Part shown: positions 28,392 through 36,558 of the stretch, piece by piece
How positions within the stretch are numbered: position 1 is the first letter of the stretch
Layout: the number at the start of each line of letters is the position of its first letter
Source: Pleomorphomonas oryzae DSM 16300
GTDB taxonomy: Bacteria > Pseudomonadota > Alphaproteobacteria > Rhizobiales > Pleomorphomonadaceae
Direction of reading: 5' to 3'
DNA length: 64,000 nucleotides
NCBI RefSeq assembly: GCF_000422965.1
Contig: NZ_AUHB01000005.1
Location: forward strand, 1 to 64,000
Program-made: the position numbers and the translations under genes
The notes under the pieces: generated by a model
The model's database searches: none
Told to the model about the DNA's origin: nothing
The model's input: only the letters and a program-made list of their open reading frames with translations

Positions 28392-29168
28392 ATGGCGCGC
28401 AGCATGAAGCGAACCAAATCATCGCGGCAGACACAGATCCTAGCCGAGCTGGATTCGAGTCCGTCGCTGCGCGTCGCTGAACTTGCCCGTCGGCTTGATG
28501 TCTCCACCGAGACCATTCGCCGCGACCTCGATGAGCTGACGACCCAGGGCCTGCTCAATCGCACCTATGGCGGCGCCGTCCGGCCGCTGTCCAGCGAGCC
28601 GTCGGTCACCGAGCGGCATCGCCTCTACGTCGAGGAGCGCCAGCACATCGCTCGCGCCGCGCTGAAGGTGATCGGCGAGGGGCACGTGCTGATGATCGGA
28701 TCGGGCGCTACCACCGTCCACATCGCCCGCCGCATCGCCGTGGAGATGAAGAACATCACCGTCATCACCCATTCCTTTGGCGTGGCGACGGTGCTGGCCT
28801 TCAACCCAACCATCAAGGTGCTGATGCTGCCCGGCGACTATCACGCCAGCGAAGGCGCCACTGTCGGCGTGCACGCCGTGTCGTTTCTCAGCAACTTCTA
28901 CGCCGATTATGCCATCACCGGTGCTTCGGGCCTTGCGCCGGACGGTCCATCGGAAGCGCTGCTCGAATGTGGGGCTGTTTATACAGCCATGGTGGCGCGG
29001 GCGGCCAAATGCGTGGTGGTGGCTGATCATTCCAAGTTCGACGCCATCTTCCCGTCGCGCTATGCGCCGTGGCGGGATGTCGATGCGCTTGTCACCGACG
29101 CAGCGCCGCCGGAGAAGCTGGCGACGGCTCTCCGCCAGTCGGGCGTCGAACTGGTGACGGCGAGCTGA
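28392..29168 (+). CDS. DeoR/GlpR-family transcriptional regulator
   Basis: A 258-residue repressor. The winged helix (RQTQILAELDSSPSLRVAELARRLDVSTETIRRDLDELTTQGLLNRTYGGAVR) carries the DeoR signature. The C-terminal sensor domain (LMIGSGATTVHIARRI ... VVADHSKF) resembles sugar-isomerase folds that bind phosphorylated intermediates. It lies about 145 bases downstream of the importer operon on the same strand. A phosphorylated substrate made by the kinase at 20720 would be a logical effector, and TGTTG repeats before both operons logical binding sites; this is inference. Confidence 0.92.
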   Translation: MARSMKRTKSSRQTQILAELDSSPSLRVAELARRLDVSTETIRRDLDELTTQGLLNRTYGGAVRPLSSEPSVTERHRLYVEERQHIARAALKVIGEGHVLMIGSGATTVHIARRIAVEMKNITVITHSFGVATVLAFNPTIKVLMLPGDYHASEGATVGVHAVSFLSNFYADYAITGASGLAPDGPSEALLECGAVYTAMVARAAKCVVVADHSKFDAIFPSRYAPWRDVDALVTDAAPPEKLATALRQSGVELVTAS

Positions 29169-29170
29169 GT

Positions 29171-29545
29171 TCAGCGTGAGGCGATGGAAAGCGTGGTGCG
29201 GGCGAGGGTGAAGAAGGCCCGGGCAAAGACCATGCCGATAAGGGCGCCTAAGGTTGAGGCGAGCCAATTGTCGAGGCCGGGGCTGCGGCCAGGAATGAGT
29301 ATTTGCAAGCCCTCAAACGCCAACGAAGCCACCGACAGCAGCAGTACCACGCGCCATCCGCGTAGACCGGGCAGCGATGAGGCAAAGAAGGCCGCCCCAG
29401 CATAAGCGAGCAGATGCTCGACGTTGCCCGAGGCAAAAACGTGCGGACGATCGGTGCCGGGCAGAACGGACAGCACCGCGATGGCGGCGAGACAGATAAT
29501 GCCTGCCACTTGGAAAAGGCGCCGTCCGATACGTTCCGAATCCAT
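29171..29545 (-). CDS. VanZ-like small membrane protein
   Basis: A 124-residue protein with four predicted membrane helices. It has the VanZ-family pattern: LSVLPGTDRPHVFASGNVEHLLAYAGAAFFASSLPG, then FEGLQILIPGRSPGLDNWLASTLGALIGM. The 'D...E/H..AY' and 'E..Q......R..D.....G...G' blocks are characteristic. AGGAGGAAT precedes the start at 29545, which decides against the longer frame. Function of these stand-alone proteins is unknown; a role in teicoplanin resistance is not implied. Convergent with the DeoR gene. Confidence 0.8.
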   Translation of the reverse strand: MDSERIGRRLFQVAGIICLAAIAVLSVLPGTDRPHVFASGNVEHLLAYAGAAFFASSLPGLRGWRVVLLLSVASLAFEGLQILIPGRSPGLDNWLASTLGALIGMVFARAFFTLARTTLSIASR

Positions 29546-29818
29546 CCGATTCCTCCTGCGATGGCTTCGCAGATGCAATTTGCTCGCCAGTTCCTTTGCC
29601 GGAAAAGGCGGCAGCACCATGACGTAATGCAAGAATGCGGAGGAATGAATGACGCAAGGAGTCATGAAACTCGCGAGCGTTCGATTTTACGCGTTTGGTG
29701 CCAGGTCGCGCAAAAATCCTGCGGCCGCGCGCAAAAAGGGTGAAATTGGAATAGGCCAAATGCAAGAAGCGTGAACTGACGCTTGCTGGCTAGCCGCCGA
29801 AGTCTTCTCGACGCCTAA

Positions 29819-30004
29819 CTCAGGGATGCGGCAGCCCAAGGGGCCGTCATAACCTGTCTGAAGGCGGCAGTTGGCGCTGATCAATTCTATGTGCGCCGAG
29901 GCTTTGTTCCCGTTGGGCAGGATGGCACTGTTAAGAATAGTGTGATCATCCAGGATACTCGCATGGTCCTTTCCGACTCGGCTCCGAACCTGAAAATTGG
30001 ATAG
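29819..30004 (+). pseudogene. Remnant of a GNAT acetyltransferase (C-terminal piece)
   Basis: A start-less frame reads LRDAAAQGAVITCLKAAVG then ADQFYVRRGFVPVGQDG and ends ...TRMVLSDSAPNLKIG before TAG at 30002-30004. The 'FY.RRGF.PVG' and final 'RMVL' blocks are those of GNAT acetyltransferases. The frame is broken by a stop at 29816 and the acetyl-CoA loop is absent, so this is a decayed tail. The rest of 29546-30078 shows nothing else. Confidence 0.5.
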
Positions 30005-30078
30005 TAGGTACCGTCGTGTGTCGGAAGTATCGTGGCCACTGATGTGATGTAAAGACCAGTCACTATTGAGGGTCACGA

Positions 30079-30843
30079 ATGCACTCTTCCCAAAAATGGG
30101 ACACCGTTCGCTTTCATGAGGCGCTTGTCGAACTCTGCGAGATCAAGAGCGGCAACCATGTCCTTGATCTCGGTTGTGGGATTGGTAGATCGCTGGCAGC
30201 AATGCTCGATGCCGTCGGGGGAGAAGGCAAGGTTGTAGCGCTCGATAGGATGGCCCGGTCGCTTGCAGATGTCGCTAGCAGGTTCGATCGTGAGATCAAC
30301 GACGCGCGATTGGAAGTCGTGCAGGCGGACGTCTTGGCTACACCATTCCGCGATGGGCAGTTCGATGTCGTGTTGTGCCAGAATGTCGTTGAGTGCGTGA
30401 ACGAACGTGAAGCCTTGGTCGCTGAGGCCAAACGCATCCTGAGACCCGGCGGAAGATTGCTACTTGGTCATCACGACTTTGACGGCATCATCCTGGCGAG
30501 TGAGGACCGGGATCTGACACGACGCTTAGTTCATGGTTTTGCCGATCACAAGCAGGCTTGGCAGGACGCGGCGGAAGGCCGGATGGGGCGTCTGTTGCCT
30601 GGGTTGGTTGCCAACGCAGGCTTTGCTTCGGTGGAACTCGAGGCTAAGTTGTTTGTCGATTTCGACCTTTCTCCAGGCAGTTACGCAGGAGATTATGTTC
30701 GCTGGTTGGCCGATCTAGCCCCAGAACTCGGCATCAGCGATGAAGATGTTGCCCATTGGGCTGGCCGATTGGCGGCTGATGTCGCAGAAGGCCGTTTCTT
30801 TTTTGCGCTACCGTGGATTGGAGCCGTCTGCCGGAAATCGTGA
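30079..30843 (+). CDS. Class I SAM-dependent methyltransferase
   Basis: A 254-residue methyltransferase. Motif I is VLDLGCGIGRSLAAML, the acidic residue after the second strand is in VVALDR, and VVQADVLATPFRDGQFDVVLCQNVVECV and RILRPGGRLLLGHHDFDG are motifs II-III of the UbiE/Methyltransf_11 type. The substrate is unknown. Codon choice is less biased to G/C at third positions than in the neighbours, and it stands between a GNAT remnant and the 3' end of tRNA-Arg(TCT), so it may have been acquired. Confidence 0.85.
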   Translation: MHSSQKWDTVRFHEALVELCEIKSGNHVLDLGCGIGRSLAAMLDAVGGEGKVVALDRMARSLADVASRFDREINDARLEVVQADVLATPFRDGQFDVVLCQNVVECVNEREALVAEAKRILRPGGRLLLGHHDFDGIILASEDRDLTRRLVHGFADHKQAWQDAAEGRMGRLLPGLVANAGFASVELEAKLFVDFDLSPGSYAGDYVRWLADLAPELGISDEDVAHWAGRLAADVAEGRFFFALPWIGAVCRKS

Positions 30844-30919
30844 TTTCGATCCGATTTTCTGCGCGGTCAGTTCCGCATTTATTGCGTCCAGTTTCGCGAC
30901 TTATTGTGCGGATGAGGAA

Positions 30920-30996
30920 TGGCGACTCCAGCAGGGCTCGAACCTGCGACCTGCCGCTTAGAAGGCGGCTGCTCTATCCAGCTGAGCTATGGAGCC
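30920..30996 (-). tRNA. tRNA-Arg (anticodon TCT)
   Basis: Cloverleaf on the minus strand: acceptor GGCTCCA/TGGAGTC, D-arm AGCTCAGCTGGATAGAGC, anticodon arm GCCGC-CTTCTAA-GCGGC with TCT, T-arm GCAGGTTCGAGCCCTGC, discriminator G and encoded CCA. It reads AGA (and AGG by wobble). Confidence 0.97.
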
Positions 30997-31027
30997 ATGG
31001 GATAGGCCAGACAACCGAGGGGACGGG

Positions 31028-31333
31028 TCAGTGCGTCCAGGTTTCGGCCTTGGAGTATTTGAAATTGTCGGAATAGGAGAGCTTCTTCGGCGTCCGTTCC
31101 TTGGGCTCCATCACCTGATAGGCGAGGCCCTCGCGCACGGCATAGGCGATCGCCTCTTCGCGGGTGTCGAAGGAGAGGCGTACCTGCTGCTTCATGTCGC
31201 GCGACGAGGTGTAGCCCATCAGGGGTTCGATGGTCTTGGGCTTTTCGGGCTCGAATTCCAGCAGCCAGCGTTCCGTGCGGCCGCGTCCCGACTGCATGGC
31301 GGTCTTGGCAGGCTTGTAGATTCGCGCCGTCAT
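31028..31333 (-). CDS. Complex I accessory subunit, NDUFS4-like (ETC complex I conserved region)
   Basis: A 101-residue protein of the family that in mitochondria is the 18-kDa NDUFS4 subunit of NADH dehydrogenase. Conserved blocks are [56 protein letters not shown] and the C-terminal [20 protein letters not shown]. It is found in alphaproteobacteria and eukaryotes. It should bind the peripheral arm of complex I on the cytoplasmic side. The start at 31333 has AGGAGAAGGG before it. It stands alone between two tRNA genes, away from any nuo operon. Confidence 0.93.
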   Translation of the reverse strand: MTARIYKPAKTAMQSGRGRTERWLLEFEPEKPKTIEPLMGYTSSRDMKQQVRLSFDTREEAIAYAVREGLAYQVMEPKERTPKKLSYSDNFKYSKAETWTH

Positions 31334-31400
31334 TTTGGCCCTTCTCCTCTGTCGCCGTGAAGGCCCGCCGCCCGCGGGTCCGCGATCGAGGGCCGCCGTT

Positions 31401-31477
<77 letters not shown>

Positions 31478-31516
31478 CGACCAAAACGTGAAGGTTACCT
31501 AGCGTTTTGAACGCGG

Positions 31517-32320
31517 CTACGCAATAGGCTGGATGCGTGCCGCATCGTCATTCGCATCTGGAATAAGCGCCTCCGTCAGCTTGTCCTCCAGCGTATGGAA
31601 CGCAGCTTCACGCAGAAGAGCCGGCGCGCGCGGCCGACCGAAGGGTACCGTTATCGCTTCGAGGACACGGCCGGGGCGCGGGCTCATGATCAACACACGG
31701 TCGGCGAGGAATAGCGCCTCATCGACGGCATGGGTGACGAGGAGCGTGGTCGTCTTGGTGGCGCTCCAGATGCGTTGCAGCTCGAGGTTCATCTGCCGCC
31801 GCGTCACCGCATCGAGGGCGCCGAACGGCTCGTCGAGCAGCAGCACCTCCGGCTCAAGCACCAGTGCTCGGGCGATGGCGACCCGCTGGCGCATGCCGCC
31901 AGATAGTTCGTTCGGTCGCGCCTGCTCAAAACCGGTGAGGCCGACGAGGTCGATGAGCGCGGCCACCCGGGCCATGTCTTTCTGAACGCCGGCAAGGCGG
32001 AAGGGCACGGCGATGTTTTCGCGGATATCGAGCCAGGGTAGGAGCGCCGCATCTTGAAAGGCGAAGCCCAGTTTGTGGGCGCGGCTGAGCGCTTCGGGCG
32101 CGCCGCCATGGACGGTCACCGCACCCTCACTTGGCCGGTCGAGGCCGGCGACCAGCCGCAGAATGGTACTCTTGCCGCAGCCCGACGGGCCGATCAGCGC
32201 GACGAATTCGCCGGCCGCCACATCGACGTCGACTTCGGCAAGCGCTCTCACCGCACCGCCGGACTCGGCGGCGAACAGCTTACCGACACCGGTCAGTCGG
32301 ATCGCAGGAGGAACGGTCAT
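31517..32320 (-). CDS. ABC transporter ATP-binding protein, nitrate/taurine/sulfonate type
   Basis: A 267-residue ATPase of the SsuB/TauB/NrtD class. Walker A GPSGCGKST, Q-loop FAFQDAALLPWLDIRENIAVPF, signature LSGGMRQRVAIARAL, Walker B VLLLDEPFGALDAVTRRQM, H-loop LVTHAVDEALFLADRV. The permease and binding protein expected beside it are absent; its neighbours are a DUF1349 gene and a MarR regulator, all on the minus strand and tightly spaced (16 and 6 bases). It is either an orphan ATPase serving a system elsewhere or the remnant of a larger operon. AGGAG precedes the start. Confidence 0.92.
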   Translation of the reverse strand: MTVPPAIRLTGVGKLFAAESGGAVRALAEVDVDVAAGEFVALIGPSGCGKSTILRLVAGLDRPSEGAVTVHGGAPEALSRAHKLGFAFQDAALLPWLDIRENIAVPFRLAGVQKDMARVAALIDLVGLTGFEQARPNELSGGMRQRVAIARALVLEPEVLLLDEPFGALDAVTRRQMNLELQRIWSATKTTTLLVTHAVDEALFLADRVLIMSPRPGRVLEAITVPFGRPRAPALLREAAFHTLEDKLTEALIPDANDDAARIQPIA

Positions 32321-32336
32321 CGAAAACTCCTGCGCC

Positions 32337-32930
32337 TCAAACCTCGGCGTGCAACGGCTCGGTGGAGGCCGGACCGATCGAGAAGTCGGAGAATACGACC
32401 TCAAGGCCAGCCCGCGACGGCGAACAGGTCATGGGACCGACGCGATAACTTGGCGCGGCGGCAAAGGCGGCCACTCGCAACATCGACCAATTGGCGCCGT
32501 CACGAGAGGCGTGGATTAGCACTGAACCATCCTTGACCGTCATGCGCAGGCGATAATCGCCGAGTTCGCGAAACGGCTGACAGACCGACCAGTCGGAGCG
32601 GCCGTTGGTCACCACTACGGATAGGAAGCGATCGCCATCCGTCAGTTCGACGCCGCATTTCAGCCAATGCCGATCGTCGAGGTGAAGCATCATGCCGGCC
32701 TGATCGAAGTTGGCCGTATAGTTGGCACGGACGCGCAGCATGGCGGTGAAGCCGTCGTCGGCCGGCAGCAGATAGGCGTGTCCGTTGTCGTGAACGAAGC
32801 CGTAATAGGTTTCACGCCAGAAATCGGTTTCGTTCTCGGTCGTCACCGTTAGCTGGTCGCCATCGATGCTCCAGCGGGATGGCTCGTTCAGCCAGGCACC
32901 GCCGCCAAATCCAGTCTTCAGCATGTCCAT
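32337..32930 (-). CDS. DUF1349 domain protein (concanavalin-like fold)
   Basis: A 197-residue cytoplasmic protein covering a full DUF1349 domain, a beta-sandwich of the concanavalin/regulation-of-enolase type. Typical blocks are TENETDFWRETYYGFVHDNGHAYL, RVRANYTANFDQAGMMLHLDDRHWLKCGVELTDG and SYRVGPMTCSPSRAGLEVVFSDF. The family is linked with binding of carbohydrates or small ligands but no activity is established. It sits between MarR and ABC ATPase genes with short gaps, so the three form one transcription unit. Confidence 0.85.
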   Translation of the reverse strand: MDMLKTGFGGGAWLNEPSRWSIDGDQLTVTTENETDFWRETYYGFVHDNGHAYLLPADDGFTAMLRVRANYTANFDQAGMMLHLDDRHWLKCGVELTDGDRFLSVVVTNGRSDWSVCQPFRELGDYRLRMTVKDGSVLIHASRDGANWSMLRVAAFAAAPSYRVGPMTCSPSRAGLEVVFSDFSIGPASTEPLHAEV

Positions 32931-32936
32931 CCCCGG

Positions 32937-33482
32937 TCACTCGCCTTGCAATTCTGGTGCTTCGCGGCCCCGATCGACAACCGGTGTATCGAGATCCTGC
33001 TCGACGTCCCGGAGGAGCTGCATCAACACGTCAAGACGCTCCCGCCCGATCCGGTCCGTCATGGCGGCATAGATCGTCTCGACCCAGACGCCGGCAGCAT
33101 CGATGGTTTTATGGCCTTCCGGCGTCAACGAGATCATCCAGGCGCGGAGGTCGGCCGGATCGGGACGACGGCGGATCAGCTGTCGTCCCTCGAGGTCGCG
33201 CAGAATGCGCGATAGCGACGGCGGCAGCAGAAAGGTTGCCATGGCAAGGCCGGTAGCATCGATTTCCGGCACCGAGTCGAGAGCTCTCAACACGCGCCAT
33301 TGCTGCTCGGTGAGGTCGACGGACCGCAGGGCCGGCCGGAACTGGCGCATCACTGCTTCCCGGGTCCTCAGAAGGGCGATTGGCAACGAACGGGAAACGT
33401 CTCTCAGCCGGCCCCGATCGCGGGCGCCGCCCTGCCGTCCGGCCGCGGCGCCGGATAAGGCTTCCTGGTCCCTGTCGCTCAT
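32937..33482 (-). CDS. MarR-family transcriptional regulator (HpaR-like)
   Basis: A 181-residue winged-helix regulator. After a 25-residue polar extension it reads SRSLPIALLRTREAVMRQFRPALRSVDLTEQQWRVLRALDSVPEIDATGLAMATFLLPPSLSRILRDLEGRQLIRRRPDPADLRAWMISLTPEG. This resembles HpaR, which responds to aromatic acids in homoprotocatechuate degradation, though no such pathway is nearby. It heads a unit with the DUF1349 and ABC ATPase genes and is divergent from hydG. TCCTAAT near 33554 and ATTAGGA near 33632 form a distant inverted pair in the promoter region. Confidence 0.88.
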   Translation of the reverse strand: MSDRDQEALSGAAAGRQGGARDRGRLRDVSRSLPIALLRTREAVMRQFRPALRSVDLTEQQWRVLRALDSVPEIDATGLAMATFLLPPSLSRILRDLEGRQLIRRRPDPADLRAWMISLTPEGHKTIDAAGVWVETIYAAMTDRIGRERLDVLMQLLRDVEQDLDTPVVDRGREAPELQGE

Positions 33483-33638
33483 TTGAAAATCCTCGCCGAC
33501 TCGTTTTGAGCCTACCCGCTTTTGCCGTCACAGGAAATGTTGGCTTGCTAATAGTCCTAATATGAACGATGGACGCCGCCCGAAACGAGGGTCTTCTCGC
33601 TTTTATTACCCCGCTATTCCAGTTTAACCGAATTAGGA

Positions 33639-33652
33639 TTGATCTCGCGCAA
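33639..33652 (+). promoter_or_regulatory. FixK/FNR-type box upstream of hydG
   Basis: TTGATCTCGCGCAA fits the alphaproteobacterial FixK consensus TTG(A/C)-N6-(T/G)CAA exactly and is close to the FNR site TTGAT-N4-ATCAA. It ends 75 bases before the hydG start codon, a proper distance for activation. It suggests induction of the maturase operon at low oxygen. Confidence 0.6.
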
Positions 33653-33727
33653 ATCGTCTTGGAGCGAGATCAGGCAGTGTCATGTGCAGAAAGCTCCGGC
33701 GGACGGGCCGGGTGAAAGGCTGCAACA

Positions 33728-35128
33728 ATGACCAAGACCGAACGGATCACCTGGCTCGACGAAACGCGCATCGAGGCTGAGATCGCCGCCACCGCCGCCG
33801 GCGCGGACAAGCTCCGCGTGCGCGAGATTCTCGAAAAGGCATCGACGCTCGGCGGCCTTTCGGAGGACGATGTTGCCGTCCTCTGCGCCGTCACCGATCC
33901 CGACCTTGTGGCCGAGCTGTTCCACACCGCCGAAAAGATCAAGACCGAGATCTACGGCCCGCGCATCGTGCTGTTCGCGCCGCTCTACTTCTCCAATATC
34001 TGTCTCAACGAGTGCGTCTATTGCGCCTTCCGACGGTCCAACAAGGAACTCGACCGCAAGATCCTCACCATGGAGGAAATCGAGGCGGAAACGGCTGCGC
34101 TGATTGACCAGGGCCACAAGCGCCTGCTGCTGATCGGCGGCGAGGCCTTTCCGAAGACCGGCTTCCAATATCTCGTCGACGCCATCGAGCGCATCTATTC
34201 GGTGAAGCGTGGCCGCGGCGAGATCCGCCGCATCAACGTCAACGTCGCGCCGCTGGAGACGGATGAGTTCCGCCGCCTGAAGGAAACCGGCATCGGCACC
34301 TACCAGCTGTTCCAGGAGACCTACAATCGCAAGGTCTACGAAGCGATGCATCCATCGGGCGCCAAGGCCGACTTCGACTGGCGCGTGTCGGTAATGGACC
34401 GGGCCATGGCCGCCGGCATTGACGACGTCGGTATCGGTCCGCTGTTCGGATTGCACGACTGGCGCTTCGAGGTGCTGGCCACCATGCAGCACATCGCCCA
34501 TCTCGAAGATGCCTTCGGCGTCGGCCCGCACACCATCTCGGTGCCGCGTATGGAGCCGGCTGTTGGCTCGGATGTGTCGATGGCGCCGCCGCATATAGTC
34601 TCCGACTTCGACTTCAAGAAGATCATCGCCATCCTGCGCCTCGCCGTGCCCTATACCGGCATTATCCTGTCGACTCGCGAGAATCCGGAGATGCGTCGCG
34701 ATGCCTTCCGGCTTGGTGTGTCGCAGATCTCCGGCGGCAGCCGCACCAATCCCGGCGGCTATGCGACGCCGGTTGAGGAGCAGGCCGCCCAGTTCACCCG
34801 TGGTGATCATCGTTCGCTCGACGAAGTGGTGCGCGATATCGCCGCCAGCGGCTGCGTGCCGTCCTTCTGCACCGCCTGCTATCGCATGGGCCGCACCGGC
34901 GCCGACTTCATGGACCTTGCCAAGCCCGGCCTCATCCGTGAAATGTGCGGACCGAATGCCCTGTCGTCCTTCATGGAATACATGCTCGACTACGGCTCCG
35001 AGGATACCTGCGCCGCCGGCGAAAAAACGGTGGCCGCCGAGGTGGCGACCATGGAGCCGAAGATCGCTCGCTATTCTGAGACGATGATGCGCAAGGTGCG
35101 TGAGGGCAAGCGCGACGTCTACCGCTAA
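33728..35128 (+). CDS. hydG: [FeFe]-hydrogenase maturase HydG (radical SAM tyrosine lyase)
   Basis: A 466-residue radical SAM enzyme that splits tyrosine to give the CO and CN ligands of the H-cluster and builds an Fe(CO)(CN)-cysteine unit. The SAM-cluster motif is CLNECVYC (Cys92, 96, 99), as usual for HydG. The C-terminal auxiliary-cluster motif CxxC-x22-C (Cys381, 384, 407), which separates HydG from the related ThiH, is complete. QLFQETYNRKVYEAMHPSGAKADFDWR is a family block. First gene of hydG-aspartase-hydF, preceded by a FixK/FNR-type box. Confidence 0.96.
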   Translation: MTKTERITWLDETRIEAEIAATAAGADKLRVREILEKASTLGGLSEDDVAVLCAVTDPDLVAELFHTAEKIKTEIYGPRIVLFAPLYFSNICLNECVYCAFRRSNKELDRKILTMEEIEAETAALIDQGHKRLLLIGGEAFPKTGFQYLVDAIERIYSVKRGRGEIRRINVNVAPLETDEFRRLKETGIGTYQLFQETYNRKVYEAMHPSGAKADFDWRVSVMDRAMAAGIDDVGIGPLFGLHDWRFEVLATMQHIAHLEDAFGVGPHTISVPRMEPAVGSDVSMAPPHIVSDFDFKKIIAILRLAVPYTGIILSTRENPEMRRDAFRLGVSQISGGSRTNPGGYATPVEEQAAQFTRGDHRSLDEVVRDIAASGCVPSFCTACYRMGRTGADFMDLAKPGLIREMCGPNALSSFMEYMLDYGSEDTCAAGEKTVAAEVATMEPKIARYSETMMRKVREGKRDVYR

Positions 35129-35152
35129 GGAGACGCCGCCTGGAGGCAGGCG

Positions 35153-36544
35153 ATGGCGACGCGGCGCGAGGCCGATCTGATCGGCGAGCGTGATATCCCG
35201 GAGGATGCCCTTTCAGGCATCCATACGGCGCGAGCACGCGAGAATTTCCCGCTCTCCGGCCGGCCGGCGCACCCCGAACTGATCAAAGCCTACGCGGCCG
35301 TGAAGATCGCCGCCGCGAAGACCAACCACCGCCTCGGTTTCCTTACTGACGATGTGGCGGAGGCGATCGTGCGCGCCGCGCGCGAGATCGAGGATGGCAC
35401 GCTCCTGTCGGAGATCGTCGTCGACGCCTTGCAAGGCGGCGCCGGCACCTCGCTCAACATGAACGTCAACGAGGTGATCGCCAACCGCGCCGAGGAACTG
35501 CTTGGCGGCCGGCGCGGACAACACGCTCGAGTTCATCCCAACGATCACGTCAACCTCAACCAGTCGACCAATGATACCTTCCCGACGGCGCTGAAGATCG
35601 CCGCCATCCGTCTGCTGCATCGCCTTGAGAAGGCGATTGCCGACCTTCAGGTGGCCTTCCAGGAGAAGGAGCGGACCTGGTCGGGTGTCGTCAAGATCGC
35701 TCGTACCGAGCTGCAGGACGCCTGCCCGATCGCCTATGGCGCGGTGTTCTCGGCTTGGGCCGAGGCACTGTCACGCGATCGTTGGCGTGTGTTCAAGTGC
35801 GAGGAACGGCTGCGCGTCGTCAATCTCGGCGGTACTGCTATCGGCACCGCCATCGCTGCGCCGCGCGACTATGTGTTCATGGTCAACGAGGTGCTACGCG
35901 AGGTGACCGGCCTCGGCCTTGCCCGCGCCGAGAACCTCGTCGACGCCACGCAGAATGCCGATGCCTTCGTCGAAGTATCGGGCATCCTGAAAGCCAACGC
36001 CGTCAACCTGTTCAAGATCTCCTCCGATCTCCGCCTGCTGTCGTCGGGCCCGCAGGCTGGCTTCGGCGAAATCCTGCTGCCGGCGGTTCAGGCCGGCTCG
36101 TCGATCATGCCTGGCAAGGTCAACCCGGTGATCCCGGAAGCGGTCGGGCAGGCGGCGATGCGGGTAATGGGCAACGACCAGATGGTGACGCTAGCCGCCC
36201 AGAACGGCCAGCTCGAACTCAACGCTTTCCTGCCGCTTCTGGCTGATGCGTTGCTCGACAGCGTCGGTCTGTTGGAAGCTGCCTCGACTATCTTCCGGAC
36301 ACGCTGCGTCGAGGGCCTCTCGGTCGACGAAGCCGCCTGTCGCAAGCAGGTTTCCGAAAGCCGTGCCGTCGTCACCGCCCTACTGCCGCGCCTCGGTTAC
36401 GAGACGGCTACCGAAGTGGCGATCGCGGCGCGTGATAGCGGCCGTTCGGTGATCGAGATCGTTCTCGAACGCAAGCTGATCGAGCCCGTCGACCTTGAAC
36501 ATCTGCTCTCCGCCAACGCCATGACCGCCCTCGGTACGAAATAG
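35153..36544 (+). CDS. Aspartate ammonia-lyase-like enzyme in the hyd maturation operon
   Basis: A 463-residue member of the aspartase/fumarase superfamily. The blocks LNQSTNDTFPTALKIA, KIARTELQDACPI and the signature GSSIMPGKVNPVIPEAVGQ (catalytic loop) are intact. Within the superfamily it is closer to aspartases than to class II fumarases, but the substrate is not certain. Genes for such lyases often sit in [FeFe]-hydrogenase maturation operons; release of ammonia for the bridging dithiolate amine has been considered, which I treat as hypothesis. 24 bases after hydG and 14 before hydF. GGAGG precedes the start. Confidence 0.88.
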   Translation: MATRREADLIGERDIPEDALSGIHTARARENFPLSGRPAHPELIKAYAAVKIAAAKTNHRLGFLTDDVAEAIVRAAREIEDGTLLSEIVVDALQGGAGTSLNMNVNEVIANRAEELLGGRRGQHARVHPNDHVNLNQSTNDTFPTALKIAAIRLLHRLEKAIADLQVAFQEKERTWSGVVKIARTELQDACPIAYGAVFSAWAEALSRDRWRVFKCEERLRVVNLGGTAIGTAIAAPRDYVFMVNEVLREVTGLGLARAENLVDATQNADAFVEVSGILKANAVNLFKISSDLRLLSSGPQAGFGEILLPAVQAGSSIMPGKVNPVIPEAVGQAAMRVMGNDQMVTLAAQNGQLELNAFLPLLADALLDSVGLLEAASTIFRTRCVEGLSVDEAACRKQVSESRAVVTALLPRLGYETATEVAIAARDSGRSVIEIVLERKLIEPVDLEHLLSANAMTALGTK

Positions 36545-36558
36545 ACAAGGACCAGACC

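Noticed and set aside
29313-29765. A 150-codon minus-strand frame overlapping the VanZ-like gene
   Set aside because: It overlaps the VanZ-like gene in another frame and lacks any family feature; the VanZ pattern and ribosome site support the other frame.
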